NCBI GenBank assembly: GCA_024235615.1
Contig: JACKMB010000001.1
Coordinates: 558,001 to 622,000 of the forward strand
Origin: Thauera sp.
GTDB lineage: Bacteria; Pseudomonadota; Gammaproteobacteria; Burkholderiales; Rhodocyclaceae
Direction of reading: 5' to 3'
DNA: 64,000 nt
In this document: positions 33,902 through 42,213 of the stretch, piece after piece
How positions within the stretch are numbered: position 1 is the stretch's first letter
How the letters are laid out: each line of letters opens with the position of its first letter
Program-made: the position numbers and the translations under genes
Notes under the pieces: generated by a model
What the model saw: only the letters and a program-made list of their open reading frames with translations
Told to the model about the DNA's origin: nothing
The model's database searches: none

Positions 33902-34777
33902 CTACGCCGACTGCAAGGTCTCCAGCGGACTGACGACTTCGCGCAGCAGGTCGGTGGCGACCTGGGTGTAGATCACCGTGGTGTCGAGTTTCTTGTGGCC
34001 GAGCAGCGCCTGGATGATGCGGATGTCGACCTTCTGCTCGAGCAGGTGGGTCGCGAAGCAGTGGCGAAGCGTGTGCATCGACACCCGCTTGTCGATGCCG
34101 GCCGCCAGGGCGGCGGCCTGAACAGCGCGATTGAGCTGACGCGGGCTAAGTGACTCGATCGGGTTGAGGCCCGGGAACAACCAGCCGCCATCGAGCATCT
34201 TGCCCTGCGCCCGGGCGACCCGCCACCACACGCGCAACCGCTCCAGCAGCAGGGGCGAGAGCATCGCGTAGCGATCCTTGCGGCCTTTGCCTTGCTCGAC
34301 CCGCAGGGTCATGCGCCCGCTGTCGACGTCGCTGACCTTGAGCGAGACCACTTCGCTCGCTCGCAGTCCGGTCGCGTAGGCGAGCGACAGCGCCGTCTGG
34401 TGCTTGAGATTGTTGCAGGCGGCGATCAGGCGCGCGACCTCCTCGCGGCTGAGCACCACCGGCAAGCGCTGCGGCAGCCGGACCGGCTGCATTCGTGCCA
34501 TCAACTCGCCGCGTTGAAGCGTGATATCGAAGAAGAACTTCAGCCCGCTGATGGCGGCGTTGAGCGACATCGGCGAGGTGCCGGTATCGACCAGGTGCAA
34601 CTGGTAGTTGCGCAGGTCCTCCACCGTGGCGCTATCGGGCGCGCGCCCCAGATAGCGCGTGAACCGGCACACCGCACGGATGTACGCACTCTGCGTCTTG
34701 GGGGTGAGCTTGCGCATCCGCATGTCGTCGAGCATGCGCTGGCGCAAGGGGCTGACGGGACGAGTCGGGGTATCCAT
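33902..34777 (-). CDS. Tyrosine recombinase carried by the IS91-type element
   Basis: 291 residues, full length for XerC/D-like recombinases. N-terminal domain SPLRQRMLDDMRMRKLTPKTQSAYIRAVCRF, catalytic Arg in AYATGLRASEVVSLK, HTLRHCFATHLLE, HKKLDTTVIYTQVA (His/Lys region and nucleophile Tyr). Some IS91-family elements are known to carry such a recombinase directly upstream of the transposase. It is unrelated to the RIT trio apart from the fold. Confidence 0.93.
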   Translation of the reverse strand: MDTPTRPVSPLRQRMLDDMRMRKLTPKTQSAYIRAVCRFTRYLGRAPDSATVEDLRNYQLHLVDTGTSPMSLNAAISGLKFFFDITLQRGELMARMQPVRLPQRLPVVLSREEVARLIAACNNLKHQTALSLAYATGLRASEVVSLKVSDVDSGRMTLRVEQGKGRKDRYAMLSPLLLERLRVWWRVARAQGKMLDGGWLFPGLNPIESLSPRQLNRAVQAAALAAGIDKRVSMHTLRHCFATHLLEQKVDIRIIQALLGHKKLDTTVIYTQVATDLLREVVSPLETLQSA

Positions 34778-34936
34778 GGCTTGCTCCTGTCGAAAATGAG
34801 GCCGATTGCCTCATCTCCCAACATGGCAAGCCTGCTGCCGATGGAAACCACGAACTTCGATGCTCGTCACGAGCGGTTCAGCACACCCCTACCGCGCGAG
34901 CGGTTTAGTCCACTGACGGTCTGCTGCATTGCAGAG

Positions 34937-35443
34937 TTAGCCGAAGTGAACACGTTCCACCTCTTGGAGTTGCGGCGTGACGTCCATGACCCCAGGAAGA
35001 TCCCAAACACCATCTCGGAGCTGAAATATCCACGAGTTCGTATGCTTTCGATAGGTCGATTGCGCCAAGACTTGCTCATGCGGCACCAAGCAAGCTCGCA
35101 GGACAGAAAAATCTTCGCGAAAGAGGACACCAGCGAGATAGGTAAAGTGTTGTTGATCAAGGCCGCGAAGAGCGCTTAGTTGCCGAGATCCATTGTGTGC
35201 AGTGAGGCGGCGGCCCTTGATCTCGTACTTTCGTCCATGAGCATCCGTGGCGTCATAGCCTTTCGTAGACTTTGGTGCGAGTTGGAGTAACAGCGCTTTC
35301 TCGAACAACAGTTCAGAAAAATCAGCGACGGGATTGTTCGTGCTCCTAACTACGCCACGACGACGCAGTTCGCCGAGAAGAGCGACGAACGACGCGAACA
35401 ACTCCCGGACGGACAGCGATTGAATTTCGGTTGTGATCGACAT
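34937..35443 (-). CDS. PD-(D/E)XK-like protein of unknown function in the island
   Basis: 168 residues from the ATG at 35443 (a GTG at 35473 would add ten residues). The N-terminal half is helical (VRELFASFVALLGELRRRGV). Residues ~65-85 read GYDATDAHGRKYEIKGRR, an Asp followed 11 residues later by E-x-K. That is the spacing of PD-(D/E)XK nucleases, and QLSALRGLD follows with the usual downstream Gln/Arg. This suggests a restriction-type nuclease fold, but the family is not identified with certainty. Last gene of a minus-strand run with two TIR genes, about 97 nt downstream of them. GC is clearly lower than in the host genes. Confidence 0.6.
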   Translation of the reverse strand: MSITTEIQSLSVRELFASFVALLGELRRRGVVRSTNNPVADFSELLFEKALLLQLAPKSTKGYDATDAHGRKYEIKGRRLTAHNGSRQLSALRGLDQQHFTYLAGVLFREDFSVLRACLVPHEQVLAQSTYRKHTNSWIFQLRDGVWDLPGVMDVTPQLQEVERVHFG

Positions 35444-35539
35444 TGAGGTCAAATGACTAGCGTGCAAGATCACGGGCGCAGCGGTACATCGCTGGCAAAT
35501 CTAGCTGACGCTGTTCGGCGCGTCCCGTGCATCGCGAGG

Positions 35540-35914
35540 TTAGCCGTCGTCTTCAACTACGACAGCCTGTAGGTCCTGCAGCAAGTACGGAAGGCTCGAC
35601 AAATCGTTGCGCCGGACCACAGGAATGATTGCCTTACCAAAGGCATCCGCAAGGCCGATCTCATAATTGACCCACTGAGATTCAGCACTGGCCTTGGTCC
35701 AAACGACGACCACCTTTGAGGCAGATTGAATCTGGCGTCGTACCCCTTCCCGAAGCGCGCCATGCTTAGGCTCTAGATCCTTGTCCGAGATGACTTCGTC
35801 GGATGGTTGGACAAGGCCTAGGTCCGCTAACTTAGCAAGAATACCTTCAATCCTCGGAGCGTCACTCCTCGCATAGGAGACATACACCTTTTGCGGTTTT
35901 CGATGCGTAGCCAT
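35540..35914 (-). CDS. TIR-domain protein (second of a pair)
   Basis: 124 residues, essentially one TIR-like domain. Strand A is KVYVSYARSDAPRIEGILAKL, the middle SASKVVVVWTKAS, and the region of the NADase glutamate SQWVNYEIGLADAFGKAIIPV (Glu near residue 82). TIR proteins without other domains occur as NAD-cleaving effectors or signal-producing enzymes in bacterial defence. It starts 12 nt after the preceding TIR gene, so the two are an operon. No sensor domain is present, so the partner must supply recognition. Confidence 0.8.
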   Translation of the reverse strand: MATHRKPQKVYVSYARSDAPRIEGILAKLADLGLVQPSDEVISDKDLEPKHGALREGVRRQIQSASKVVVVWTKASAESQWVNYEIGLADAFGKAIIPVVRRNDLSSLPYLLQDLQAVVVEDDG

Positions 35915-35926
35915 GAATGTAGCTCT

Positions 35927-36358
35927 CTAAGCTTGGCCTGGGACGTCGGCCACCAGCTGAGCGCGAATCGCCGCGACCACATCCTTCCATTGCGATGACG
36001 GATTGCACTGACCTTCTAGGAGCAGAGGAGGGACTCCCTCCTCTTTAGCTTTGAGCTCGGCGAACGAGAGTCGGTGAAGTAGCACGTAGATGGGCACATC
36101 AAACGCGTCCGCGTATGCCAGTTCCATCCACTGAGCCGCCCCTAATGCGAACGTGGCTGGAGATGCAAGGAATATTGCAGCGCTGGATCGTTGGACACGG
36201 GTCTTCAAACTGTGTGCAATCCTGCGCTCCCCCTTGTTTTGATCGCGCTCGTAAGTCCATACAGTGACACCCAAGTCCTCCAGGAGGCGCTCGAGGGCGA
36301 ACTGGAGAAGGCCGGCTTCAAAGGAGTCTTTCCCAGAGTAGGAGAGGAAGATTTCCAT
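35927..36358 (-). CDS. TIR-domain protein (first of a pair)
   Basis: 143 residues. It opens MEIFLSYSGKDSFEAGLLQFALERLLEDLG, the classical TIR start. SSAAIFLASPATF and AAQWMELAYADAFDVPIYVL follow, with a Glu in the catalytic position (~residue 90). It differs clearly from the adjacent TIR protein, so the pair is not a recent duplication. Two unlike TIR proteins encoded together could form a hetero-complex. Function is inferred from the fold and the island setting only. Confidence 0.8.
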   Translation of the reverse strand: MEIFLSYSGKDSFEAGLLQFALERLLEDLGVTVWTYERDQNKGERRIAHSLKTRVQRSSAAIFLASPATFALGAAQWMELAYADAFDVPIYVLLHRLSFAELKAKEEGVPPLLLEGQCNPSSQWKDVVAAIRAQLVADVPGQA

Positions 36359-36811
36359 GTGCAGCCTATTCTGCGCGGAGAGCTCGTGTTGTAGGCCGCA
36401 ATCCTGCGGGATAACAAGGGTAAGCCGAATAATGTGTCGCGTGGAAAGCTGTATTCATAGCGAAATCGTCCGGCATGCAAAACCAACCGACAGCAAACGC
36501 GGCATTCATAAGTCGTCGATGCAGCTTGCGCGGACCCCCGCGCTTGTCTACGCGGAAAGCATAGCGCTTCTGCCGGGCGGCAGCTATGGGCCGCAGGTTC
36601 CCATAGGCGGCTCGTGGCCGCAGTGAGACCTCTAACTCCTATCTTTCGCAGCAGTCAGGCAGTCCGACCTCGACGGTCTCAACCCGATCCGCAACACTCA
36701 CTAGCGCCTGTGAGAAGCTCACGTTCAACGTCCGAGCTGAATGACGCGTAACACCACGCCCTTGCGCGCTTGTCTGCGTTAGGGGGTTAGACGTCATTGC
36801 AGGCATCAGGG
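36359..36811. other. Non-coding stretch between TIR pair and lipoprotein gene
   Basis: About 450 nt without a supported gene. It contains GTTAGAC at 36786-36792 and CTCTAAC at 36629-36635, which loosely resemble the outer core sites of an integron attC about 165 bp long, but the inner boxes are not convincing. The promoter of the TIR operon should lie close to 36360-36420; no strong -35/-10 pair stands out. Confidence 0.4.
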
Positions 36812-37402
36812 CTAGTCCTGCTTTAAGGCTTCTGAGACTTCGATGCTCTTACGATTGGCATAAGCGATGGCCTCTTCACCCGTCCTCATAAGCGCGATGC
36901 GACGCTCGGCAACGAATGAGCGCACTACATCAGCAGACTCAGACGCGGCCCTACTGCTGCGGCTCGCGAACTCCGCAGCAGCGGCATGCACCTTTGCCAC
37001 CATATCGGGATGGTTTTTAGGCGCGCACAAGATTTCAACGACCCCAGCAGACCCCGCAGCGAGAACTCCGACTCCGATGACGACCGGCCCCGCAGCAGCA
37101 GCCCCAATTGTGCCCGCAATGTACCCGCTACCACCGGTGAGTATCAGGGCGCCACTGCTGTGCGGGACGACCGAAAGGCCAAGTGCTTGCGCTAGCGCAG
37201 CGACTACTGCGGCGCTGCCACCTGCCCCACTACTGAGGTTCGCCACGACTGCGCTTTGGCTGGGGGCGTACGAGCAAACAATGTCAGTGGGGTGTGCGGC
37301 CGATTCCTGAGAGGCTGACAGTGGTGGCTCTCCTTTCTCATTAGAACAGGAGATGAGCGTAAGTGCCGATAGAACGACAGCGATCTTTTGCGTGGATTTC
37401 AT
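36812..37402 (-). CDS. Glycine-rich lipoprotein in the island
   Basis: 196 residues from the ATG at 37402. Lipobox LTLISCSNEKG puts the lipidated Cys near residue 20. The middle (~90-125) is a Gly/Ala/Val hydrophobic stretch, GSGYIAGTIGAAAAGPVVIGV and onward, like a glycine-zipper membrane segment. The C-terminal part is an amphipathic helix rich in Ala, Arg and Glu. No family is recognised. It could be an envelope protein or a membrane-acting effector; the second is speculative and based only on the island context. Confidence 0.6.
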   Translation of the reverse strand: MKSTQKIAVVLSALTLISCSNEKGEPPLSASQESAAHPTDIVCSYAPSQSAVVANLSSGAGGSAAVVAALAQALGLSVVPHSSGALILTGGSGYIAGTIGAAAAGPVVIGVGVLAAGSAGVVEILCAPKNHPDMVAKVHAAAAEFASRSSRAASESADVVRSFVAERRIALMRTGEEAIAYANRKSIEVSEALKQD

Positions 37403-37590
37403 CACTCATACTCACTTAGGGAAGCGTTGAGGGAGTTATTCGCGTTGCGGGACAAGGTCTTTCATCTTCTCATCTTTTACTGGCTCGCTTCGACCCACTG
37501 CAGTCACTGGAATGCCAGGGAAGCTGTCGTTCGGCGGGGAAGTGAGGGGCAGTCGGAGCGTGAAGCGCGGAGGCGTGGGCCTAAATTGGC

Positions 37591-38370
37591 TCATGAGAGT
37601 TGCATCGCGGAGCTCGCCTTTATCGCAAACGTAACGTCCGGGCGTCTCGGCGTAATAAGCTCGTCGAACACCTCTTGGATAAATGGGGCCACCCAATACT
37701 GCGAATCTTCCTCCGGTTGCATGCCGCACTCAAGCGCATCCATGTGGTCACTAGACATCATGTAGTGACCGTTCAAGAAGAAGATGTAGCCTAGGTGAAG
37801 AATAAATAGGTCTCGCACGTCCGAAGAAAAACGGTCAAGCCACCAGCCTCGATTTTCTATGTGCACTTTATTATCATTCAGCATTGCATGGCGATAGAAG
37901 TTGTAATGCGTGTGATCGTTGCATCTATCGCGGATTCTCTTGTATCGATCATCGATCCCAAAAACGCTATTTATTGGTTTAAGGGCGTCGGAGGTTCTTA
38001 TATATTGGGACATCACGCGGTACTCCGGCAGCTTCTCTTTTCCCTGGAGCCAGTTGTTTATCTTTTCGACGATGAATTTTTCGATGTTGAAATTATCGAG
38101 AAGGTACAGATTCGAGTAAACATTGATTATTACGGAATCATGGTACTTCCGTAGTAATGTGTAGGCGTCGTTGATGCGACCTGCGAGCAGAATTGTTCTC
38201 ATCGACTCGAACGTACCCTGCATTGAGGAGTAGACGTAAGTGTCGATATTGCAGATAGCCTTTGTGCCCATCGTCGCGAACGAAAAAACGGACATAGACA
38301 ATTGCCCATAGAACTCCATATAACGTTCCAGTTCAGCGAATACTCGATGCCCTTGGTATGTTTCGTCCAT
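37591..38370 (-). CDS. Unknown helical protein downstream of the reverse transcriptase, HEPN-like motif
   Basis: 259 residues from the ATG at 38370 (a TTG at 38385 is an alternative). Mostly alpha-helical, AT-richer than the surroundings, no signal peptide. Near residue 150, RIRDRCNDHTHYNFYRH contains Arg followed by a His at the R-x(4-6)-H spacing of HEPN ribonucleases. This motif is short and could arise by chance. It is encoded 130 nt downstream of the reverse transcriptase on the same strand, with a strong hairpin between, so it may be the effector of an RT-based defence unit. No family is recognised. Confidence 0.55.
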   Translation of the reverse strand: MDETYQGHRVFAELERYMEFYGQLSMSVFSFATMGTKAICNIDTYVYSSMQGTFESMRTILLAGRINDAYTLLRKYHDSVIINVYSNLYLLDNFNIEKFIVEKINNWLQGKEKLPEYRVMSQYIRTSDALKPINSVFGIDDRYKRIRDRCNDHTHYNFYRHAMLNDNKVHIENRGWWLDRFSSDVRDLFILHLGYIFFLNGHYMMSSDHMDALECGMQPEEDSQYWVAPFIQEVFDELITPRRPDVTFAIKASSAMQLS

Positions 38371-38419
38371 CACCTGCACGGGCAACGCTCTGCGTAAATT
38401 GAGGCCGAACGTTTGAATT

Positions 38420-38454
38420 CACCGGTCTGCGCGGCTTTTCGCGCAGGTCCGGTG
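38420..38454. ncRNA. Strong stem-loop between reverse transcriptase and downstream gene
   Basis: CACCGG-T-CTGCGCG (38420-38433) pairs with CGCGCAG-GT-CCGGTG (38440-38454) around a six-base loop GCTTTT, 13 base pairs with one small bulge. It lies in the 115-130 nt space after the reverse transcriptase gene. It may be a terminator, an mRNA-processing element or part of a structured RNA used by the reverse transcriptase; the sequence does not decide. Confidence 0.45.
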
Positions 38455-38500
38455 GAACGATGGATTGGGGCGCAGGAATGAAAAGCCAAGTTTCTGCAAT

Positions 38501-40081
38501 TCATGCGATTGGGTTCTTTCTCGCCCACTGCGCCACTGCCCGTTCAACCTGATCGAGTTGACCGTCGATTCCTCGAATCCAGTGTTTGTACTCGTCAGTA
38601 GGTAGGCACGAAGCTCCGTAGATGAAAGCTCGCCGTATCCAAGCGGTCATTTCTTGAAGGTTCTGCTTTCTGCTCCTGAACCAGAAATCCTTCTTGCTAC
38701 GACCCATTGCAAGAAGTATCTCGCGACGAGAGAATTCATCAAGGCTGTCATTAAAAACCTTGACGTATTGATCGTCAGAATTCCATTCTCCATCCGAGGC
38801 GAACGGCCGTAGTAGGTACATTCTAGAGTATTCGAGATGTGATGCCGTCGATGTCTCGTCTCGATAAATCTCTATTAGCCGTTCGCCGAGTTCCTTTTTC
38901 TTAGTGGCGGAGAGCGTCTCAATGCTTAGTAGATACTCGACGGTTTCTCGAACTACTGGAACAAACTTGCTGAAGTTATCAAAGATCAGGTTGATGGCAT
39001 CAGTATCGCCAAGCTGTGCAAGTCGCCGTAGCAGAAACTTCAGGAGAGACAGGTCTGGCTCTTCTTCGTTGATTTGTTCTTCAAGGATGCCTTCAAGGTT
39101 GAGTTGGTGGATTGCCTCCTGATATTCAGGCGCCAAAGCGAGATAGTCGATCTCTCCGTAGGTGTCTTCAATCCCTATCTCTTCGAGTAAGTCATAGAAC
39201 CGTTCCGACAAAGTATCAAGCTCACGCTTCTCGTTCTCCCGCAAGTACTTTGTTCGAAAGAGGTCGACTGGAACGATCTTGGTCTTGTTCTGCTGGAGCG
39301 TAAGCCCGTGGTTGTCAATAAGCGCACGGGCAACAAGAGTCAAGTACTTGTATGCCTCTGCTTCCGACGTGCAAAAGAATCTGAAATCATCGGAGTAGCG
39401 CACATAACGAGCACCTTCCGAAAGCAAGAGTTGATCAATGTCCGAAATGGAGACTTCGGCCACGAGTCGTGAAGCGGCAGAGCCAACCGGGATACCATAT
39501 GAATACGCGCCAGCCCAGTGACCAATAAGTTGCTTGAGCGCTCCCGAATGCATGTGACCAAGCCCAAGGGCGCTGTCAAGGGCGTTATCAATCCGATGCG
39601 TGTACAGCCTCGGGAAAAAATCAGCGATGTCTGCAATAACGATGTGACTCGGTGCGTATGCGTCGCACGCATCGTGCGATGCTTGTTGAAAGCTCCTGTA
39701 CGTAAACTTGTCCGAAAACATGCGGCCAGTAGGGTCAGGCGCAAATCGGTAGGAGTGAACGATATTGTCCGTAACAGGAATGCGACAAGCTTCAAGCTTT
39801 TCGCCCACTTCGTGAATCAATGCAGTGAAGACCAGGAAGTCCAACGGGTCTAGCTGCTTTGAAATGCGGAATCCGAACCGATGCTTCGGGACTAGACAAC
39901 GTCGGAATGGACGTACAGTCCACTTGAGAATATCTGCACTTTGAATTGATGCCTTGACGTTCTTCCAGTCGTCTGCGATTGCGTCAAACTCGAACGCGGT
40001 CGGGAAGATGTCAGTGTCACCCCATGCTGCGACATGTTTTAGTGACCAGTCAAGCGCAGAGTCAGAAAGAATAAGCGGCAT
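38501..40081 (-). CDS. Stand-alone reverse transcriptase, candidate defence-associated RT
   Basis: 526 residues. RT domain in the N-terminal ~270: RPFRRCLVPKHRFGFRISKQLDPLDFLVFTAL (motifs 1-2), IVIADIADFFPRLY (motif A, catalytic Asp), YGIPVGSAASRLVAEVSISDID (motif B), RYVRYSDDFRFF (motif C, Y-x-D-D), LQQNKTKIV (motif D). There is no maturase or endonuclease domain, which argues against a group II intron protein. The pattern G-I-P-V-G and the helical ~250-residue C-terminal extension resemble Abi/DRT ('unknown group') reverse transcriptases used against phage. The exact class cannot be assigned by eye. A 264-codon gene follows on the same strand. Low-GC composition shows recent acquisition. 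Confidence 0.85.
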   Translation of the reverse strand: MPLILSDSALDWSLKHVAAWGDTDIFPTAFEFDAIADDWKNVKASIQSADILKWTVRPFRRCLVPKHRFGFRISKQLDPLDFLVFTALIHEVGEKLEACRIPVTDNIVHSYRFAPDPTGRMFSDKFTYRSFQQASHDACDAYAPSHIVIADIADFFPRLYTHRIDNALDSALGLGHMHSGALKQLIGHWAGAYSYGIPVGSAASRLVAEVSISDIDQLLLSEGARYVRYSDDFRFFCTSEAEAYKYLTLVARALIDNHGLTLQQNKTKIVPVDLFRTKYLRENEKRELDTLSERFYDLLEEIGIEDTYGEIDYLALAPEYQEAIHQLNLEGILEEQINEEEPDLSLLKFLLRRLAQLGDTDAINLIFDNFSKFVPVVRETVEYLLSIETLSATKKKELGERLIEIYRDETSTASHLEYSRMYLLRPFASDGEWNSDDQYVKVFNDSLDEFSRREILLAMGRSKKDFWFRSRKQNLQEMTAWIRRAFIYGASCLPTDEYKHWIRGIDGQLDQVERAVAQWARKNPIA

Positions 40082-40631
40082 TTGTTACCCCACATCGAAA
40101 GCGGGAATGATGAAGCGCTCCAACTTTTTTCAGAGCGACTGAACTGCTGCGTAACATCATGTTCCATCCAACCAATCATCGGCATTAAGACAGCACCTTG
40201 CCTTGTCAGTACGTCCATCGGCACTCCATGACACAGTGGCAAATACTGCAACTGTGAAACGCGCTCAGCATACCGCATGTAAATAGAGGATGTCCGCTTA
40301 GCGGCGCGATCTCTGGCTGTCCGCTCATGGCCGCGACCTGTCGCCCAGCCTGCTCCAAATCGATCCACCGTTGGCCCTTGTCTGCGGCGCCGACCACGTC
40401 GCGGCCGCGCTCCAGGTCCTCTCGCGACTGCCGTCCGAACCGGGCGAATGATTTCAATGTAGCCCATCGGGCGCCCGGTTACCGGGGCGGCGAAACGCAG
40501 CCCCCAGCCCTCTCACGTCATGATTTTCGCGAGCCCTCATTCGCGATTCCCGGCTGGCCGGCGCCACATCCGCCGGAGAACAATGCGTCAAGGGGTCGCA
40601 CGGTGCGGCCCCGTCACACGAGGAGAGCTCC
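40082..40631. other. Non-coding right border of the island
   Basis: About 550 nt between the reverse transcriptase start and pqqA. Base composition changes from island-like to host-like around 40.3 kb. A minus-strand frame 40206-40457 (83 codons, MKSFARFGRQSREDLERGR and onward) looks protein-like in its first half and may be the remains of a gene cut by the insertion, but no family is recognised. The region just upstream of the RT could also hold an RNA partner; no clear fold is visible by eye. No confident pqqA promoter is seen. Confidence 0.45.
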
Positions 40632-40706
40632 ATGACCTGGGAAACCCCCGCCTACTGCGAAATCCGTCTCGGCTTCGAAGTCACGGCCTACGTATACGTA
40701 CGCTGA
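40632..40706 (+). CDS. pqqA: PQQ precursor peptide PqqA
   Basis: 24 residues, the usual PqqA length, beginning MTWETPAYCEIRLGF. Glu16 and Tyr20, in the spacing E-x-x-x-Y (EVTAY), are the residues that are cross-linked and excised to make PQQ. The ribosome site AGGAGAG lies 6-7 bases upstream. It is separated from pqqD by 75 nt. Confidence 0.95.
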   Translation: MTWETPAYCEIRLGFEVTAYVYVR

Positions 40707-40781
40707 GCGTGCGCTGACCGCAGCAGCGGCGGAGACGGTTCGCCACCGCCTCCGCCGCTGCCGCCGACGCTACCGACCGCC

Positions 40782-41069
40782 ATGGATACCGCCACCCTGC
40801 CCGCCGACGCCCGCCCGCGGCTGTCGCCCCACTACGTCTTTCGCTGGGAAGAGAGCCAGTCGGCTTTCATCCTGCTGTACCCGGAAGGCCTGATCAAACT
40901 CAACCCTTCGGCCGGAGCCGTGCTCGAGCGCTGCGACGGTGCGCGCACGGTCGCGGCGATCGTCGCCGAGCTGCAGGCGGCCTTTCCCGCACAGGCCGCG
41001 GAGATCGCCGACGGCGTGCGCGCCTTCGTGGATCTGGCCTGCGACAAGGGCTGGCTGCGCGCGGCCTGA
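40782..41069 (+). CDS. pqqD: PQQ biosynthesis peptide chaperone PqqD
   Basis: 95 residues. The RRE-type winged-helix fold is recognisable from RLSPHYVFRWEESQSAFILLYPEGLIKLNPSAGAVLERCDG and the helical ending RAFVDLACDKGWL. PqqD binds PqqA and presents it to the radical-SAM enzyme PqqE. The stop codon overlaps the ATG of the next gene (41069). Here pqqD is not next to pqqE; an aminopeptidase gene lies between. Confidence 0.95.
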   Translation: MDTATLPADARPRLSPHYVFRWEESQSAFILLYPEGLIKLNPSAGAVLERCDGARTVAAIVAELQAAFPAQAAEIADGVRAFVDLACDKGWLRAA

Positions 41070-42121
41070 TGGACGCCGCCCTGGCGCTTCCGGCCGGCGC
41101 CCCCCCGGCCGGCGCGTCGCCGCTGTTCGCCGAGGCGGCGCCGTTCGCCACCCACCGCCTCGCGGTGGGGGACGGCCACGTGCTGCACGTGGAGGAATGC
41201 GGCCGCGCCGACGGCATCGCAGTGGTCTTCCTGCACGGCGGCCCGGGCAGCGGCTGTAGCCCGCGCCAGCGCCGGCTGTTCGACCCAGCGCGCTTTCGCG
41301 CCGTGCTCTTCGACCAGCGCGGCGCCGGCCGCAGCACGCCGTCGGGCGGCTTGCGCGCCAACACCACCGCCCACCTCGTCGCCGACATCGAGCGCATCCG
41401 CGCGGCGCTGGCGATCGAGCGCTGGATCGTGTTCGGCGGCTCCTGGGGCAGCCTGCTCGCGCTCGAATACGCCTGCGCGCATCCGGACCGCGTCGCCGGC
41501 CTAGTGCTGCGCGGCATCTTCCTCGCATCGGCAGCCGAGCTGCGCGCCTACGTCGGGCGCATCCCGCCGCAGGCCCCGGGGCTGCGCGAAAGCCTCGAGC
41601 GGGAGGCGCGCATCCGCCTGCCGCGGATGCGATCGCCGCAGGCCGAGGACGATCTGCTCGCCGCCTGGTGCCGGTGCACGCTCGCCGGCCGCCCCGCGAC
41701 CCAGCGCGCCGCCGCGCGCCACTGGCTGGACCACGAGCGCGCGCTGATGGGCGAGCCGCCCCTCCCGGGGCCGCCCGACGCCCGCGAGCTGGCCAAGGCG
41801 CGCATCCAGGCGCATTACCTCGCCCACGGCTGCTTCACCGACGCCGCGCGCCTGCTCGCCGCCTGCGCCGCGCTGCGCCACCTGCCGGCTGCGATCGTGC
41901 ACGGCGCCGACGACCCGGTGTGCCCGCCCGCCACCGCCCGCGCGCTGCACCGCGCCCTGCCCGAGGCGGACTACGTCGAGATCCCCGGCGCGGGCCATGC
42001 GGGACTCGCGCCGGAGATGGCCACCGCCTGCATCGCCGCGCTCGACCGCGTCGCCACCCGCGCCCACCCTGGCCACGCCGCCCGCCATTGCGGCCTCTAC
42101 GCCGCCCAACGCGCCCGCTAG
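41069..42121 (+). CDS. pip: Prolyl aminopeptidase-like alpha/beta hydrolase in the pqq operon
   Basis: 350 residues, S33 peptidase family. Oxyanion motif FLHGGPGSG (~residue 52), DQRGAGRST, nucleophile GGSWGS (Ser ~126), catalytic Asp in GADDPVCPP (~275) and His in GAGHAG (~302). The Pip-type cap region is present. Prolyl iminopeptidases release N-terminal proline. Placement between pqqD and pqqE with a 1-base overlap suggests that it trims peptide remnants during PQQ synthesis, as proposed for other pqq-linked peptidases; this role is inference. Confidence 0.85.
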   Translation: MDAALALPAGAPPAGASPLFAEAAPFATHRLAVGDGHVLHVEECGRADGIAVVFLHGGPGSGCSPRQRRLFDPARFRAVLFDQRGAGRSTPSGGLRANTTAHLVADIERIRAALAIERWIVFGGSWGSLLALEYACAHPDRVAGLVLRGIFLASAAELRAYVGRIPPQAPGLRESLEREARIRLPRMRSPQAEDDLLAAWCRCTLAGRPATQRAAARHWLDHERALMGEPPLPGPPDARELAKARIQAHYLAHGCFTDAARLLAACAALRHLPAAIVHGADDPVCPPATARALHRALPEADYVEIPGAGHAGLAPEMATACIAALDRVATRAHPGHAARHCGLYAAQRAR

Positions 42122-42213
42122 AGAAAATCGCCAGCCCGCATCGCAGAGCATCAGGACGCCGCGGCCGCGCCCGAACGGCAACATGGCCCCATCGACAGCG
42201 GAGGACACACGCC

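Noticed and set aside
36629..36792. Integron attC site
   Set aside because: Outer core sites GTTAGAC and CTCTAAC are loosely present, but inner boxes, length and a nearby integrase of integron type are lacking.
38420..40500. Retron or group II intron
   Set aside because: No msr/msd-like inverted repeats recognised upstream of the RT, and no maturase or intron domains; a defence-type RT fits better.
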